Below are positions 1-17,808 of a DNA stretch of 64,000 nt, piece after piece (position 1 is the first letter of the stretch; each line of letters opens with the position of its first letter). This stretch comes from Rotaria macrura (taxonomy: Eukaryota > Rotifera > Eurotatoria > Philodinida > Philodinidae). Location: NCBI GenBank assembly GCA_900239685.1, contig OENT01000259.1:77053-141052 (forward strand), in the 5' to 3' direction. A program made the position numbers and the translations under genes. The notes below the pieces were generated by a model that saw only the letters and a list, made by a program, of their open reading frames with translations, had not been told where the DNA came from and searched no databases.

Positions 1-1124
1 CAAAATGAGCTTTTTTTTCTTTTCTTTTGAAATTATAGATATCGTTGAAGAAATATACAATCCAGACTTTAGTTGTTATTCTTCATCATTTAAGTTCTAT
101 GATACGAACAAAAGAAAATTTTCTAACTACAACGGTATTTTACACTTTTATAATGTAGACAAACTTCTATTTCTTGAAATCTTTTAAATCAATTTTAATA
201 TTAGTGGATTCTATCGAACTCTTCTATAATTAGCACGTATGTCAATACAAACAATAAATCAAAATATAGCAATCCTGATTTAGGACGAAATTTTTCCTCT
301 AATAAACGATTGCTTCTTTTCAATTCTAATAGAGTTTTTAATCAAAGTATTCTTTCTTTTCGAATGAGATAGATTCAAAAGAAAATTGCAAATCAGTAAC
401 TATAACGTATGGACGTGTCTATTAAGCTCTGACGTGAACAGACATTATACTAGGAGAGCGATGCTATACTATGAATCTCTCTTATTATCATATCACTCCT
501 TGGTGCAATATCCCGTATCGAGAGAGCGTCGTGGCTTAACTAGAAGAATTATGCTTCTTAGTGAAACACTATTAGAAGTTCTGTAGTAGTATCGAGTGAC
601 TCTATTTTTAATTTGAAGTCTATTTAAATTAGTTGTAAAATTGTTTGTTCCCGTAAACAACACGATGAAATATAGGAAATCCTTTGTCAAAGAAAAATCA
701 CTCGTCATTATTCTAAAGTTTAAAATGAAATGAAAAACAAATTATCCGTCTATATCTGTTACTCTACTTGGATAAGATTTCATTTTTTTTCTATTCTATC
801 TACTGTGATTGATTTCATTTTCATAAATTTTTTGACATACCTTTGGCTGTTTCATTGTGATAGAATGGCGCTTGATTTAAACAGACATCATAGAGATTTT
901 TATACGTTGGTGATATCCATTGACGAAAACGCATAATTATCTAAAACTGAGAATTGATAAGTTTTTCTATTCTATGAATATGCATCATGATCATGAGTAG
1001 GATAATAATCATTGTTATTAGTTTTTATTTATCAACAATAGAATAACAATTTCTACCAATAGGAAAAGAAAAACTAGAAGAAACTTTCATCACCGTTAAA
1101 ATAATGTTCTAAAACGATTTGAAA
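1..1124. other. gene-free stretch downstream of ERGIC3
   Basis: No convincing exon was found on either strand; the open frames are short, of low complexity and lack recognisable domains. The only interpretable element is a minus-strand AATAAA at 1025-1030, about 95 bp past the ERGIC3 stop codon, a plausible polyadenylation signal for that gene. Confidence 0.5.
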
Positions 1125-3176
1125 TCATGTAACTTTATCGAGTTGCAATTTTTTATGTAGAATACAACTGCCACGATAGATAAAGGTATCGATAAGACTG
1201 GAAACAGTAAATACACCTCCCTAGAGAAAATGAAAAACACAATTTTAATCAAGATCATCCATGAAATAGAATCTAAACTCACAATAATAGCACATAGTGT
1301 GGTTAAAAATTGTGCTAATGAACGTTGTTGTTCGACAAATTTAACCATAATAGCACTTATTTCATAAGTAAAAAATGTTCCTGGTATTTGTTGATCAGAT
1401 GAGTCAAATATATTTTTAATAATTTTCTTATGCTTTGTAACTGAATATTGATTTGTTATTAATTGTGTTTGATTTAGAAAAACATAGGCCGATGGAACTA
1501 TTTTAACATAATAATGATAGAGAACTGCACCATTATCATGTAAACTAACTGTTTGTTTCGTATTCGACAATGGATTAACTTGATTTGGAAAACGTTTACC
1601 AAATGTTAGTTCATCAATGTAATGTGTTGTATTAAGTTTTTGTAAACGTATATTTCGTAATGAATGAACATGTACATGTTGTTGTTCAAATGATTGACCA
1701 GGTGCAATATGAAAATTGCCAGCAACTTTATTTACTTCTAAATGTCCGTGTAATCGACAACCTTCATTCATTTGTGTTGAACTATCATCCGTATCTGTAT
1801 TAATCATGCCAATAGTTTTTCCTTCGCGAACACATTGATGAATACCAGCTAAACGTATAGATAAACACATATATGAATTAAGAATGTACATTGTTATGAA
1901 ATACAGTAAATCATGAAAAAAAAAAGATACAAAAATATACCGAACATAAAGTTTGATTCAATTATTACTAATAGTAAAGAATAATCTTTGAAAAAAATTG
2001 TCAATTTACTAATCATTATGTAAAACATCAATGTAATGCAATCAAATTCTAAAGAGCATACTTGATAGTGAAGTATTGAATTATACGAATAATATTTTAG
2101 ATTTTCGAAGATGATATAACTAATCAAAAAGAAATTATTTATCATAGTAGAAATAGCAACAGAAGTAAGTTATGCCCAAGGGAAAAATGAGCTTCATGAA
2201 ACCCTTACATATTGCACAACAAGTTTTCTTTCTTAAATCAATAGGACTAATAACGACAGATGATATTAATCGTGATGTGTATAGATGTAACGACCAAATC
2301 TATCCTTATTGTAATTCATCGGTTAATGAATACCTTTAACAATTGAGTGGTGTCTTTAACTGTCTATATCGCTTGATTGTGTTTTTTTACCTTATGTCTA
2401 GAGTTCAAATGCAAAAAAATTTCCCTAGTACATGTTATTCATTATTACATATCTAAAAAAAAGATTTTTAATCAATGAATAGACTTTTTCCTACGTTCAA
2501 TGACATCGATATTTCAAACGAGTTATGACTCATCAGGCAAAGTAGTCTGATTTCAATGAACACTTCTTGAAACTCTTGTCAAGAAGTTTTATAATCTTAT
2601 CTTTCTATATATATATGTTTACTTACGTGCATTAAATGACCATCCTTTAACTCTATATGCTTCTTTAACATCATCACATGTTGGACAACATTTATGCAGT
2701 GCTGATTCAGCACCATAACATGATTCACATTCGGGACGTGTTGTTGTTTGTATACTGTCTGCATTTGTTGTTGTATCATTTCCTTTCGATAATGGTTGAA
2801 GTGAAACTTTAATCATATTATCTTCAATTGGAGTACCATTTAAATATAATCTTGTTTTGAATAAATTATGTGCTATGTCAGTTTGTGTATCGCCTGATAC
2901 ATCCATGGCATCAACAGTTAAATAACTACATGGTAGTACGGGAAATTTAATATCAATTGTTATATTCATTTTTTCTTGTCGACTTGTATCAACAAATAAA
3001 ACTTGAACAACATCAGTTGTTAGAAAATATTTTAATTCAATAACAATTAATATAAATATTATAATTGAACTAATGATTGTAACAAATCCACCGCTTGTTG
3101 TACGTATACGAAAATCTTCTAATGTTTTAGCATAAGCATCAAAACGTTTCAATTGTCCTGACACGGAATCCGTCAT
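1125..3176 (-). CDS. ERGIC3: ERGIC3-like ER-Golgi intermediate compartment protein
   Basis: Three exons on the minus strand: 3176-2627, 1848-1283 and 1220-1125, giving 403 residues (animal ERGIC3 is about 380). Introns of 778 and 62 bp have GT-AG ends and keep phase; the second join gives CAIIGGVFTVSSLID, the conserved second membrane segment. Family features seen: N-terminal FDAY.KTLEDF, first membrane helix at about residues 31-46, PCSYLTVDAMDVSG, the CESCYGAE/CC..C cysteine cluster, EVNKVAGNFH, HVHVH and a second helix near residues 365-388. Known role of the family: a membrane protein cycling between ER and Golgi as a cargo receptor, with the large cysteine-rich loop in the lumen. I chose the Met at 3176 because MTDSVSGQLKRFDAY matches the usual short N terminus; a Met seven codons upstream (3197) is possible. 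It is divergent from centractin across 247 bp. Confidence 0.93.
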
Positions 3177-3423
3177 TCTCGAATCAACGAAATGCAAGAC
3201 AATGAAAATGATTTGCTATCATAATCATACAGTTATTTCTCTCTCTCTCTTTAACATAATGTTATTTCATTGGTTATTATGTTCTACGAATGAAAAAAAC
3301 CTTCTATACGCTATCAACCATATTAGTAATTGGTTGCTTATGAGCCCTTTTCCATTTCTTTTACAAAGAACAGCATCAGTAGTAAAGAACTTGTTGATTG
3401 TATTTAAAATTTAAATAGAAATC
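3177..3423. promoter_or_regulatory. divergent promoter region ERGIC3/ACTR1
   Basis: This 247-bp interval separates the start codons of two divergently transcribed housekeeping genes, so it should carry both promoters. It has a CT-rich run (ctctctctctct near 3240). I see no TATA box that I would trust. The role is inferred from position only. Confidence 0.5.
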
Positions 3424-7999
<4,576 letters not shown>

Positions 8000-8339
8000 C
8001 GAACAATTTTTTTTGTCAACATTCCTTTATCTAAAAAATCTCATTTTGAACTGTTGTGTTTTTTTTTTCTTTGTCTTATATCTTGCTATGGTGATTAGAC
8101 GTTTGTGTTTTTTTTTCTTGCTCTTAACTTGATTATTCAACTATTCGATAATGGTTTTTATTGTTTCTTTAATGTGTTGGTTCGTGCTATCTTTACATCC
8201 TTGGAAATGAACAAAACAGCAAAACATAAACAAATATAAACACTGTTGTGTATTTTATTAATGACAATTAAAACTTTCATTTTTAGATGTATAAGTAAAG
8301 CGATTCAATAAGAACGAAAAAAAGAACATCCAACCAAAG
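8000..8339 (+). other. ACTR1-MOGS intergenic spacer with acceptor-like site
   Basis: A 340-bp spacer between two same-strand genes. A pyrimidine-rich stretch ending ttcatttttag has its AG at 8285-8286, 53 bp before the MOGS start codon. It could be the 3' splice site of a 5'UTR intron or a spliced-leader acceptor. Spliced-leader trans-splicing is known in bdelloid rotifers; its use here is inference. Confidence 0.4.
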
Positions 8340-11300
8340 ATGAGTGCAAAAATGACTCAACGTCGTCGACAACTCGATAATAAACGTTCATCGAGCACAA
8401 ATCCTGAAAATACAAATGGAAATCCAACTATTATCGCAGCAGCTGCTGCAGCTCGACGACGAAATCAACATCGTCATTTTCCAACAACAAATCGATCACG
8501 TTTCGAATATATATTAAAAAATATTATGAAAAAAAAATTTCCAATAACAATACCATCTTATCTATCAACAATTCTTATTGGTTTAGTTATAGCATTTTTT
8601 TCATATAGAATAATAATAGCCATTATTGAATATCGAAGTCAATATGAATATACAAATATTCCAATTAAATTACCTAAACTTGTTAATGTTAATGATACGA
8701 CACCAAAATTTAGTCCACAAAGATTTTGGGGAACATATAGGTAATAAAAACATTGCTTGTATAATATCGAGAAATATTAGAAACGAAATTTGAGTGGATT
8801 TGGAGAAAAAAACAAATGTTTCATTATTAAATAAGATGTTTCAAACGTATTGATAAGAATTATCATTAATTCAATGCAAGAGACACATTCTACTAATACG
8901 TGTTTGAAAGTTAGGCCCATTGATAACTGTCTTCAATACGAATAAAATATCTATGCTAGGCATCAGCTATAAAAATGTAAATCGTAGAATATATTTTAAA
9001 GCTTTATTACAAAATTTTTAATAGACTTAGTTGTTATTTTGTGTTTCATATTTTTCTAAAGATCGAACTTATATTTTGGTTTAAAACATCGAAGTGCTCG
9101 TTCGTTAAGTGGAGGATTGATGTGGCTCGACTATAGTAAACTACAGCAATCTAATGAACGATTTCTTAGGTAAGATTAACAAACAGTAGAAATCAATTAT
9201 GTTTTTATTCAACGAGTTTTCGTCTACATAGACATTGGTGTGATCAAAATGATCATTTAAAATATGGATGGACATATCATGATGGTGAAACATTTGGTAT
9301 TGAACAAATCAATGACGAAAATCTACATTTAAATATTCAATGGGTTAAACAAATAAGTGGAGAACATGGTGGTGATTGGACAACAAGAATTAATGTTACT
9401 CCTCAAGTATGTAGTGCGAAAAAAACACAACTCTAATTCAACATATTAAATATAGACAAGTCCATCTGATGCCAAAGCATTTAGAAACAAACAACTGTTA
9501 CATTAGAATATTAGATCTATTTTAATAGCTTTTCCCCCCATTCATATCATATCTAGAGAATAACGGGATTATGAAGCATCAGTATACTCAATTATGTCAG
9601 ATATTTGTACGATAGAGTTTAGTTAGGTGAGGTGACATAGTCTAATAACAATTGAATTTTCCAACATGGAATCTAAAGTCAACGAGAGAATACTACGCAT
9701 TGTTTGTGAGCTCAGACTTGATGGCTTACGTCAACGCAGATGAACTATTAATACCCTAAACATAGTTGACACTACTGGCATGTTATTAAGAAGGTACAGC
9801 AATTTTACGATATTATATGAAATAAATACCAGAAAATCTTGCTTGGACATTTCGATTTTTCTGTTCCGAGAAAGAACGATGACACTATCATATATCTAGT
9901 GTATATAACTCATGAATCAACCGATTTAATTATCTTATTTCAAGACAGAGACAAACGAAATAGTTTACAACTTCTAGAATAAACTATTCTCATTGGGATT
10001 GATCTCTATGCAAAATTTCCAGTCGAATTTTGAAAGACAGATTTTCTAGTATTCCCGTGAAAGCTTGTAACATTCTTTTAAAAAATAGAATAAAATTGTT
10101 ACATCTCCAAAAGAATGAACTAGCTGTTTGAACTTCTTAAAAAATATAAAGTTTCAGTCAGAGAAGCAAACGGTACCGGTCCGACCGGTTCCATATCTGG
10201 TTTCGAATCCAAAGCGATTGAACATTTGGTGACCATATTCACAAGATGAACTCTTGTTCTATGTTAGTTTGAGTTCTTACTCACTCTATATTTCAGTCTT
10301 GTGGAAAATTTAGCGAATCCTTGTGTTTTGATATTTTCATCATATCGAACATTTCTATGATCGATAGTTAGTTTGATTAACATGAAAATGGTATCTCTTT
10401 AGAATCACTCGTTTATCATTTTTTCGACTTTGCAACTTATCCGTAGGTACGACTAGATATTAGGGAGAAAAGACTTTGAGATAAAAAGTCAATTTTTCAA
10501 AAATCTAGGTAAACAGAATTATAATCTGATCGAATAAATTGAAACAATTTTCCGATCTGTACTACATTTCGATTGTCAAAAATTACAACAAAAAAAAATT
10601 CGTTTGAAAGAGTGCATTCAAGCTTATGAAGAATGCCCTTGTGATGTGTGTAATATAGTTCGCAACAGCACGTATTACCATGAGTTAGGGATGTTCACCA
10701 TCAGTTTATTGGCTACCGATGGTATCCAACTTCATGTCCTAGCAGACACGATATCACGGACGCTTACATCATTATTAACACGTATATTACGAATCATATT
10801 TAACGGAAATTCGATTATGATCATTCGTATGATTGCTGTTTATTTTTATTTTTATTTTTTTCTTATCTAGTCTTTCAATCGAACAATACCAGTGTCATTA
10901 TTTTTCTATTTTCATCATGATCTTCCTTGGATCGATGAACTTAATACTGTATCGAGTCAATCATCGGATTTAATCACAATTCGTGGTCAAACAAATGAAC
11001 TCGACGGATTTACAATAAAAATAAAATTGAATACACCAACAAATCAAATTATTACTCGTACATTAACCGATGTATTTCAATTAGATAAAATTCATGAGAA
11101 CATTCTAACAAAATTAACAACAACTACATATGAACAATCGTTTGTTCTTCTTACTGAACAACCATTTAAAGATTTTGAACATAATACATTTTTCATACAA
11201 TTAACATTGAAACAACCAGTAGCAAATGAAATATTTTCATTTGATATAATCTATCAATCGGATTCATCGACTAATGAACGAGAACAAGATTTAACTGGTT

Positions 11301-14300
11301 ATTATTTTATTGAAGAAATGAATCGTTTACAAAAACAATTCGATGAACGTTTCGAAAATATATTTCAATTGAAAACAAAACAAAATATGGATGCGAAAAA
11401 AATTCAATTTGCTAAATCAACATTAAGTAATTTAATTGGTGGTATTTCGTTTTTTACAGGTAATCGTTTCCTTTTTTTTTTTATTGAATATGAAAGTAAA
11501 AACAAAAGAAAATCTTTTCAACTGTTAAGGTAAATCATTAGTAGCTAAAGCAACTCAAAAAATACCAGATGAATATTGGACAACAAGTTTATATACGGCT
11601 GTACCATCACGTTCATTTTTTCCACGTGGTTTTCTTTGGGACGAAGGTTTTCATAATCTAGTTATTGCACGATGGAATAAAAATATAACAATCGATATCG
11701 TTTCACATTGGCTCGATTTACTCAATGATAATGGATGGATACCAAGAGTACGAAAAATTTTTTTTTTTCGAACGATCTTTCCAGTAACACAAAAGACTAT
11801 GACATACATATAATAGATGTACTTCATTTCGTGCGCTGACAATTCTAGAATATGATAAGTATTTTGAGTCACGATAGTTACACACAAATCATGCTCAGAT
11901 GCGCATTTGTCAACTCTTGACAATAGTAGTCAAATTCTGCACAACTACAACATTTTAAATCCATATGGAGTAGGGAATGTATGCATAAATTGCATAGGAA
12001 AGAACAACTCAACCAAGTCTGATGATGATTTGAACTCGTGGAAGTTCTTGAAATTTTAGAAGTTTCTGTAGTTCTTGACTTTCCAAAAATTCTATGAGCT
12101 CGAGAAATTCAGATTTTCATCTTATTTATTTATCATTTATATATTTTACGATGAACTACTGGTTTTGAATAGGTTTCTGGATCGAATATTTGACTTCATT
12201 TTGCAAATGTAGGAAAATCCTAATACGCAAATTAAGGTATTCTAAAAGTTTCAGTTCGCAGAGGAAACATTTTAAAATAATGAACATAGAAAAAACGAAC
12301 ATTTGTTAAAAGAGAAATTAAAAGTAACATCAACTCGAAATTTCCATGTATGAACAAAATTTACTCATTCATAGGAATATTAGCATAACTCTGGATTACA
12401 AGGACAAGAGTTATAATTTAAATCAGTTCGATAAGTTTAACATATTCAAAAACGTTTTTCTCATTGCCATTGCCTTATGAATCAAATCATGAAATGTAAC
12501 CATCGTTTTTTTATTTTCAGGAAGTTATTCTTGGCGATGAAGCTCGTGCTCGTGTACCAAGTGAATTTGTTGTTCAATACACAAACAATGCCAATCCACC
12601 AACATTCTTTTTAACCATTGAATATTTATTAAAAACCAATGGAAATAATCAACTATTTAGTTTACCATTTATTCAACGTCTTGAAAAATGGTATCAATGG
12701 TATAATCGTACACAATCAGGTTCTCAACCATTAACCTATCGTTGGCGTGGCCGAAATGCATCATCAATCTATGAATTGAATCCAAAGACATTGACAAGTG
12801 GTCTCGATGATTATCCACGTGCATCACATCCAACTGATAGTGAACGTCATTTAGATTTACGTTGCTGGATGACATTAGCATCAACAGTGATAGGTAAACT
12901 CTATTCATCAATTAATAATGAACAAACAAATCAATATTTAAATTATGCACAATTACTTTTAAATAATGAACAACTCGATCAATTGCATTGGTCCGAACAA
13001 TATGGCATGTATGCTGATTATGGTTTACATACCGATTATGTACAATTACAACGTGTACCTATTGGAAAAGCGAACAATCCTCAACAACAACAACAAACAC
13101 ATATGATTAGACAAGTAACAAAACAAACAGATTTAACTGTTAAATATGTTAAACATTTTGGTTATGTTTCATTATTTCCATTAATGACACGTATATTAAA
13201 TCCACAATCATCCAAACTTGAAAAACTACTAAATGATTTACAAAATCCAAGTTTATTATGGACACAATATGGTTTAAGATCATTGGCACAGACAAGTTCA
13301 TTGTATGGTATTCGAAATACTGAACATGATCCACCATATTGGCGAGGTATAAATTTCTAGCAATCGATATGAATAATGAATAAATTTCACGTTAGTCATA
13401 AGTAGATCAAAATGAGATAGAACGATTTTCTGAAGATGGATAAGAATCATTCGAACTGATACTGAACATATGAGTTCATAGTGTGCATGGCAAAGACGGT
13501 TGCATGAATCTATGAAACAATTAAAATGACTTCGTGATTGTAGAGAGTTGATGTTGAGTCACAGTTGTTTTAGTAATTAATATGTGATGTTAAAATCGTG
13601 GTAAAATCTGTTCGACCGTCTTGATGACTTCGAAATCAATCAAACGCTTTTCTTTCCTCGTTGGAAGGAACTAAGTTGGAATAAAAAACTTTGTAGTAGA
13701 TACATTTTTCCAATACAAACCAATGAGAAGAGATAAAGGAAACGTAAGCTAGAAAAATGTTCTTATAGTTTTGCAACTGAAGTGCTTTCAAAATCCAGCC
13801 TGTCTGACTGTTTTACAACGAGAAAAGAAACTATCCTTTCAAATGTATTCTTCTGCGAAAAATTTATGATTGGACACATTGCGATTAAAGAACGGAAAAA
13901 GAAATCGGTGTGGCCGTTGATATATTTGTGAAATGATGTTTGTCGAAAAAGCGACACACTTCATGTGACAGACGTTTTTGAGTGAAACATCAATAAGCTA
14001 GCCAAAATATGCATCTACGTTCATATCGATAGAATTTTTTTTTGGGCGCCTCCCAGGCAGACAAACATTTGGAAAAACGCGTTTAAACGCACAATCGGGA
14101 ACGCCGATTGTGAGTCACTAACGCTCATTAACAACACGCAAGAAACGCGTTTTTTAAGCAGAATTTTCACTTTCCGAGCNGCTCGGAAAGTGAAAATTCT
14201 GCTTAAAAAACGCGTTTCTTGCGTGTTGTTAATGAGCGTTAGTGACTCACAATCGGCGTTCCCGATTGTGCGTTTAAACGCGTTTTTCCAAATGTTTGTC

Positions 14301-15730
14301 TGCTTGGGCTTTCTGTTCTAGTCTATACATCTATCGTATTGTAAAAAATGTAGCGTGACACTATTTTTAGAGGTGCTCTATTTTTAACTTTCTCATCAAC
14401 CTCGATTCGTTCCGAAAAACAATATTTCTGCAATATAATTTGAAGTTTTGATTTTGCTCTTTTCTATAAAAATAAGATATTATCGGTTGAGAAATCATCA
14501 AGACAGAAAAAAAGCAGTTCAACGTTTTTGCCAAGATGTTTGCATTTTATGCTATTGTTTTTGTGGAGAAATTCAGCACTTCAATGCAAGGAATATATAC
14601 TTAGAATCATCAGATCTATACACAGGTCATATGTCGTCCTTTCAATTTTGCGATTACTAGCTAGAAATCAGTCGAAAACTATCTTAACTGAGCATCGAGC
14701 ACGTCTCTGTACAATATGAACTCAAACCGTAAACATTGGTTCAAGTGATTTCATCATTAGTACTATAATCATAACTACGAGTAGGTATCTACAGAGTACA
14801 GAACTGAATTATGTTTACATAGATAATTACAGAGACGCCGCTATTCTATTGGATCTACCATGTATTCTAAGATGTGAAATTAATAATATTCAATTCTATA
14901 GAGACTTTTCTTGAAAAGTTGCAATAGACAAGTTTGATTTACATATCGTTGCTTGAATTTTTCGTTTGATAATCGATATTACAGGAAAAATTTTAATCTA
15001 ACTTTCCCTTGTGACATGCTTTACATAGAAATAATGATTAAGTATCGTTAATTTTTTCAACGAGTGAAAAATATTTCCAAGTTATTGTTATGATGAAACC
15101 TTGAATCTTTGAATGTATTGAATAATCGAGATAATTTCCATCAGTTCGCTTTTTCTAAAAAAGTCAAAATGGCGATAATCGTATACTATGACAGGCTGAT
15201 GTCTGTTTTTTTTCAAAGAATGACTTATGTGATAGTACAACAGTTTGTAGGAAAGACTTTGTCAATCAGTTATATCTTAAGACATCATTTTTAACCGTTT
15301 TAAACAATAAATCATGACCTAAAGTGGAGTTGTAGCAGTTTTCGAAAAGTTCCTAATTTAAAACGAAATATAACATAGGATTTAGTAACATCTGGCTTCA
15401 AAACGAAAACAAATGACGAAGACTACAAAAATGAATAAACATAATTTTTTATATGTTTATTTAGGTGCTATATGGATTAATATGAATTATATGGTTCTAT
15501 CAGCATTACAACATTATGGAAAAATACCGGGACCATACTCAGATAAAGCTCGACAAATCTATGGACAATTGCGTACAAATCTTATAACAAATATGTTTCG
15601 TGTTTATGAAAAAACCGGTCATATTTGGGAACAATACGATGATAAGACTGGTAATGGACAAGGTAGCCATCCATTTACTGGTTGGTCATCACTGATTGTT
15701 TTAATTATGTCTGAACTCTATGATGAATAA
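8340..15730 (+). CDS. MOGS: mannosyl-oligosaccharide glucosidase (glucosidase I, GH63)
   Basis: Seven exons: 8340-8740, 9062-9169, 9232-9406, 10871-11459, 11530-11747, 12521-13346 and 15465-15730, giving 860 residues (human about 837). All introns are GT-AG and in phase; sizes are 321, 62, 1464, 70, 773 and 2118 bp. Layout: a basic N-terminal cytosolic tail with RRR clusters, one membrane anchor at about residues 80-105, then the luminal catalytic region. Conserved GH63 stretches include [24 protein letters not shown] (WDEGFH at 461-466), [32 protein letters not shown] (605-613), [17 protein letters not shown] and GHIWEQY near the end. Known role: it removes the outermost alpha-1,2-glucose from Glc3Man9GlcNAc2 in the ER, the first step of N-glycan trimming. 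The last intron contains the palindrome at 14052-14308. Confidence 0.96.
14052..14308. repeat. near-perfect 257-bp palindrome with N at its centre
   Basis: Two 128-nt arms are reverse complements except for one mismatch (14056), and the axis falls exactly on the undetermined base at 14180. It lies in the last MOGS intron. The arms are visibly richer in G+C than the surrounding intron and contain ACGCGTTT motifs; each arm also holds a smaller hairpin (ACAATCGG/CCGATTGT). No obvious target-site duplication flanks it. It could be a fold-back transposon or MITE, or a contig end joined to its own reverse complement. Confidence 0.9.
14180..14180. other. undetermined base (N) at palindrome centre
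   Basis: One N sits between the two palindrome arms. It may stand for an unresolved hairpin tip of unknown length rather than a single base. Confidence 0.95.
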
Positions 15731-16070
15731 CTCAAAAACAAAACAATATGTTCTATTCCATTTTCTTCTTTGTACGATTGATGTGTTTGTGCATTTAAAT
15801 TAAGTGTCCCGGTTTTGAAAAAAACCAAAAGCAAAAGAAAGAAGGGCTAACTGAACATTGTATTGTGATATTCATGTTTGTTTCTTTTCTTTTCTTAATC
15901 TCTTTTCATTTTGTTTTCGTATACTTCTTGTTGTTTGTTTCTTTTTCTATATTGTTGTTAGCTTTGCTGTTGTTACCTTGGTCTTATTTCGTGCGCAAAC
16001 ACACATACACAGTTTTCTTTTTAGAAACAAAAAATAACATTCTCATACTTGCTCCTTTGTTTTTTTTTAG
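15731..16070 (+). other. MOGS-MKKS spacer with acceptor-like site at the ATG
   Basis: A 340-bp spacer between same-strand genes, T-rich in its middle. It ends with an exceptionally strong pyrimidine tract, ctttgttttttttag, whose AG (16069-16070) directly abuts the next start codon. This is a 3' splice site in form; no coding exon was found upstream that would join to it. Confidence 0.45.
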
Positions 16071-17438
16071 ATGAGTCGTTTCATTACAAACGAAAATCTA
16101 TCATCGTACATGTGTCAGTTAAAATCCATTGCTTTATCTTCTATATGTAATCATACTAGTATGAAATGTGTGATATCGTCATTATCAGAGTATGCATTTA
16201 TTTCATGTCCCATACGATTAATCGAAGAACTATATATTATTCATCCATATCATTCTTTAATCAATGAGACATTACAAACGTTTCATAGTAAATATAATGG
16301 ATGTTCATGTAAAACATTGATCTATTTTTTCATCACCTTCTATCATCATCTTCAGGTATTATTCGATAGAAATAATCCATTATTTCAAAAGAAAATTTTC
16401 AACTATCTAGACGAATTGATAGATCAATCGAAAGAAATTGCAAAATATAATTTTATTGAAAATTTACATTTAAATTCGAACGTTATTCTTCGAATATGTC
16501 GTTTTCAAAATATTTATTCTGATTGTCTATATGAAGCTTATTTACATTTTAATTCATTAAAACAACAAATTTCAAATGATGAATTAATAAAACAATTCGA
16601 TAATCTTAATCATATAACAAATGTTAAACATTCTGAAGAACACTGTATATTCATTCCGGGTACTGTAATTCCTATTAAACAATCAATCAATGGATATAAA
16701 CGTACAATATTAATCGATGGACACATTTTAGAAGATTATGTTCATCTTGGTTATAATAATAAATTAAAATTAAAACAAATATCAAGTAAATCATCATGGA
16801 TATATTTAATATCATCAATTTTAGAACAATATTCTATTGATATTATTTTATGTACGGGTACAATCGATGAAAAATTAGAGAATGATAAGAGAATTTTTAT
16901 TCAAAATGTTTCTATTAAAATCTTACGTTTATTTGAACTAAATTCAATAATTAATTATGTTACAGATATTAATGAAGATAAAATTTTATCAATAAATTAT
17001 TTACAATATCCGAATGATCCTTCAATTATGTTCATCAACAAAGGTTCTACTATAATTCAATATGTACCATTGGAAACTTTAGTAAATATTAAACATGAAC
17101 AATTGGTTCATTGTTTAGCAAGATTTCGAAATATACTTCGAAAAACTTTTTATTTGAAAGGTTCAGGTGAATTCGAATGTTCTCTATACAAATATTTGTA
17201 TGATAGAAAAGAAAATCATTCGGTTGAATATAATCTCGCATATGATTGTTTTCTTGAATGCTTACAATTATTCGTCCTTGAATTATTACGTCATAAAGAA
17301 TCATTTGAAAAGAATCTTATCGATGATTTCGATTCAAAGTTCGATGCTTGGAAAACAAGTATTGAATTATTAAAGATATTAATGCAGATTGATAATGTCA
17401 TAAAAATTATCGATAATGATGATTTAAGTGATATCTAG
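16071..17438 (+). CDS. MKKS: MKKS/BBS6-like chaperonin-family protein
   Basis: A single-exon 455-residue protein of the divergent chaperonin (CCT/TCP-1) family. Visible family traits: an early segment with a conserved HP (IIHPYHSLI, about residue 60) like the equatorial region of MKKS; a mid-region of apical-domain type (ILIDGHILEDYV, then SIDIILCTGTIDEKL); and LKGSGEFECSLYKYL at about residue 362, matching the GGG.TE..LA.Y helix of the equatorial domain. The ATPase motifs of active chaperonins are not evident, as in the Bardet-Biedl chaperonin-like proteins. Known role of BBS6/10/12: helping BBSome assembly at the ciliary base. It is shorter than vertebrate MKKS (570). BBS10 or BBS12 cannot be excluded; MKKS is favoured by the MSR start, overall spacing and short C terminus. 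AATAAA at 17442-17447 lies just after the stop. Confidence 0.6.
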   Translation: MSRFITNENLSSYMCQLKSIALSSICNHTSMKCVISSLSEYAFISCPIRLIEELYIIHPYHSLINETLQTFHSKYNGCSCKTLIYFFITFYHHLQVLFDRNNPLFQKKIFNYLDELIDQSKEIAKYNFIENLHLNSNVILRICRFQNIYSDCLYEAYLHFNSLKQQISNDELIKQFDNLNHITNVKHSEEHCIFIPGTVIPIKQSINGYKRTILIDGHILEDYVHLGYNNKLKLKQISSKSSWIYLISSILEQYSIDIILCTGTIDEKLENDKRIFIQNVSIKILRLFELNSIINYVTDINEDKILSINYLQYPNDPSIMFINKGSTIIQYVPLETLVNIKHEQLVHCLARFRNILRKTFYLKGSGEFECSLYKYLYDRKENHSVEYNLAYDCFLECLQLFVLELLRHKESFEKNLIDDFDSKFDAWKTSIELLKILMQIDNVIKIIDNDDLSDI

Positions 17439-17808
17439 TTAAATAAATTAAATCTAGCAATGTTTTTCTTTTCTAGATAAAAAGCTTCACCTTAGCTTAA
17501 CACCGGTAATAGTAAATGGATTTACAAACATAAGTGATCGTGTGATTTTCAATATAAGGAGTAAGAAATATAAATTCATAGATGTGATTCGAAAAATTTC
17601 TATTTTATTTGTAGTCTTTTTATTATTACTGTTAAATTCGATATCATCTATTCTGATCTAATTAAATTACACGACGTTCCATAGACAAAATGATGATCAA
17701 TATTCGATCGTGTATTATTGTGAAAGTAACTTGTTTTTTTTTGATATTCAATCATTATGAACCCAATAACTATTGTGTGTTTTTGTAAATATGTATTAGT
17801 TTCGGCGA
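17439..17808 (+). other. MKKS-TMEM165 spacer
   Basis: 370 bp without a supported gene. It contains the MKKS polyadenylation signal (17442-17447) and a possible 3' splice acceptor, tatgtattag with AG at 17798-17799, 9 bp before the TMEM165 start codon. The pyrimidine tract of this acceptor is weak. Confidence 0.35.

Noticed and set aside
10160..10215. tRNA-like GGTTTCGAATCC with nearby palindromic ACCGGTCCGACCGGT
   Set aside because: No acceptor stem, D-arm or anticodon arm could be folded at the required spacing.
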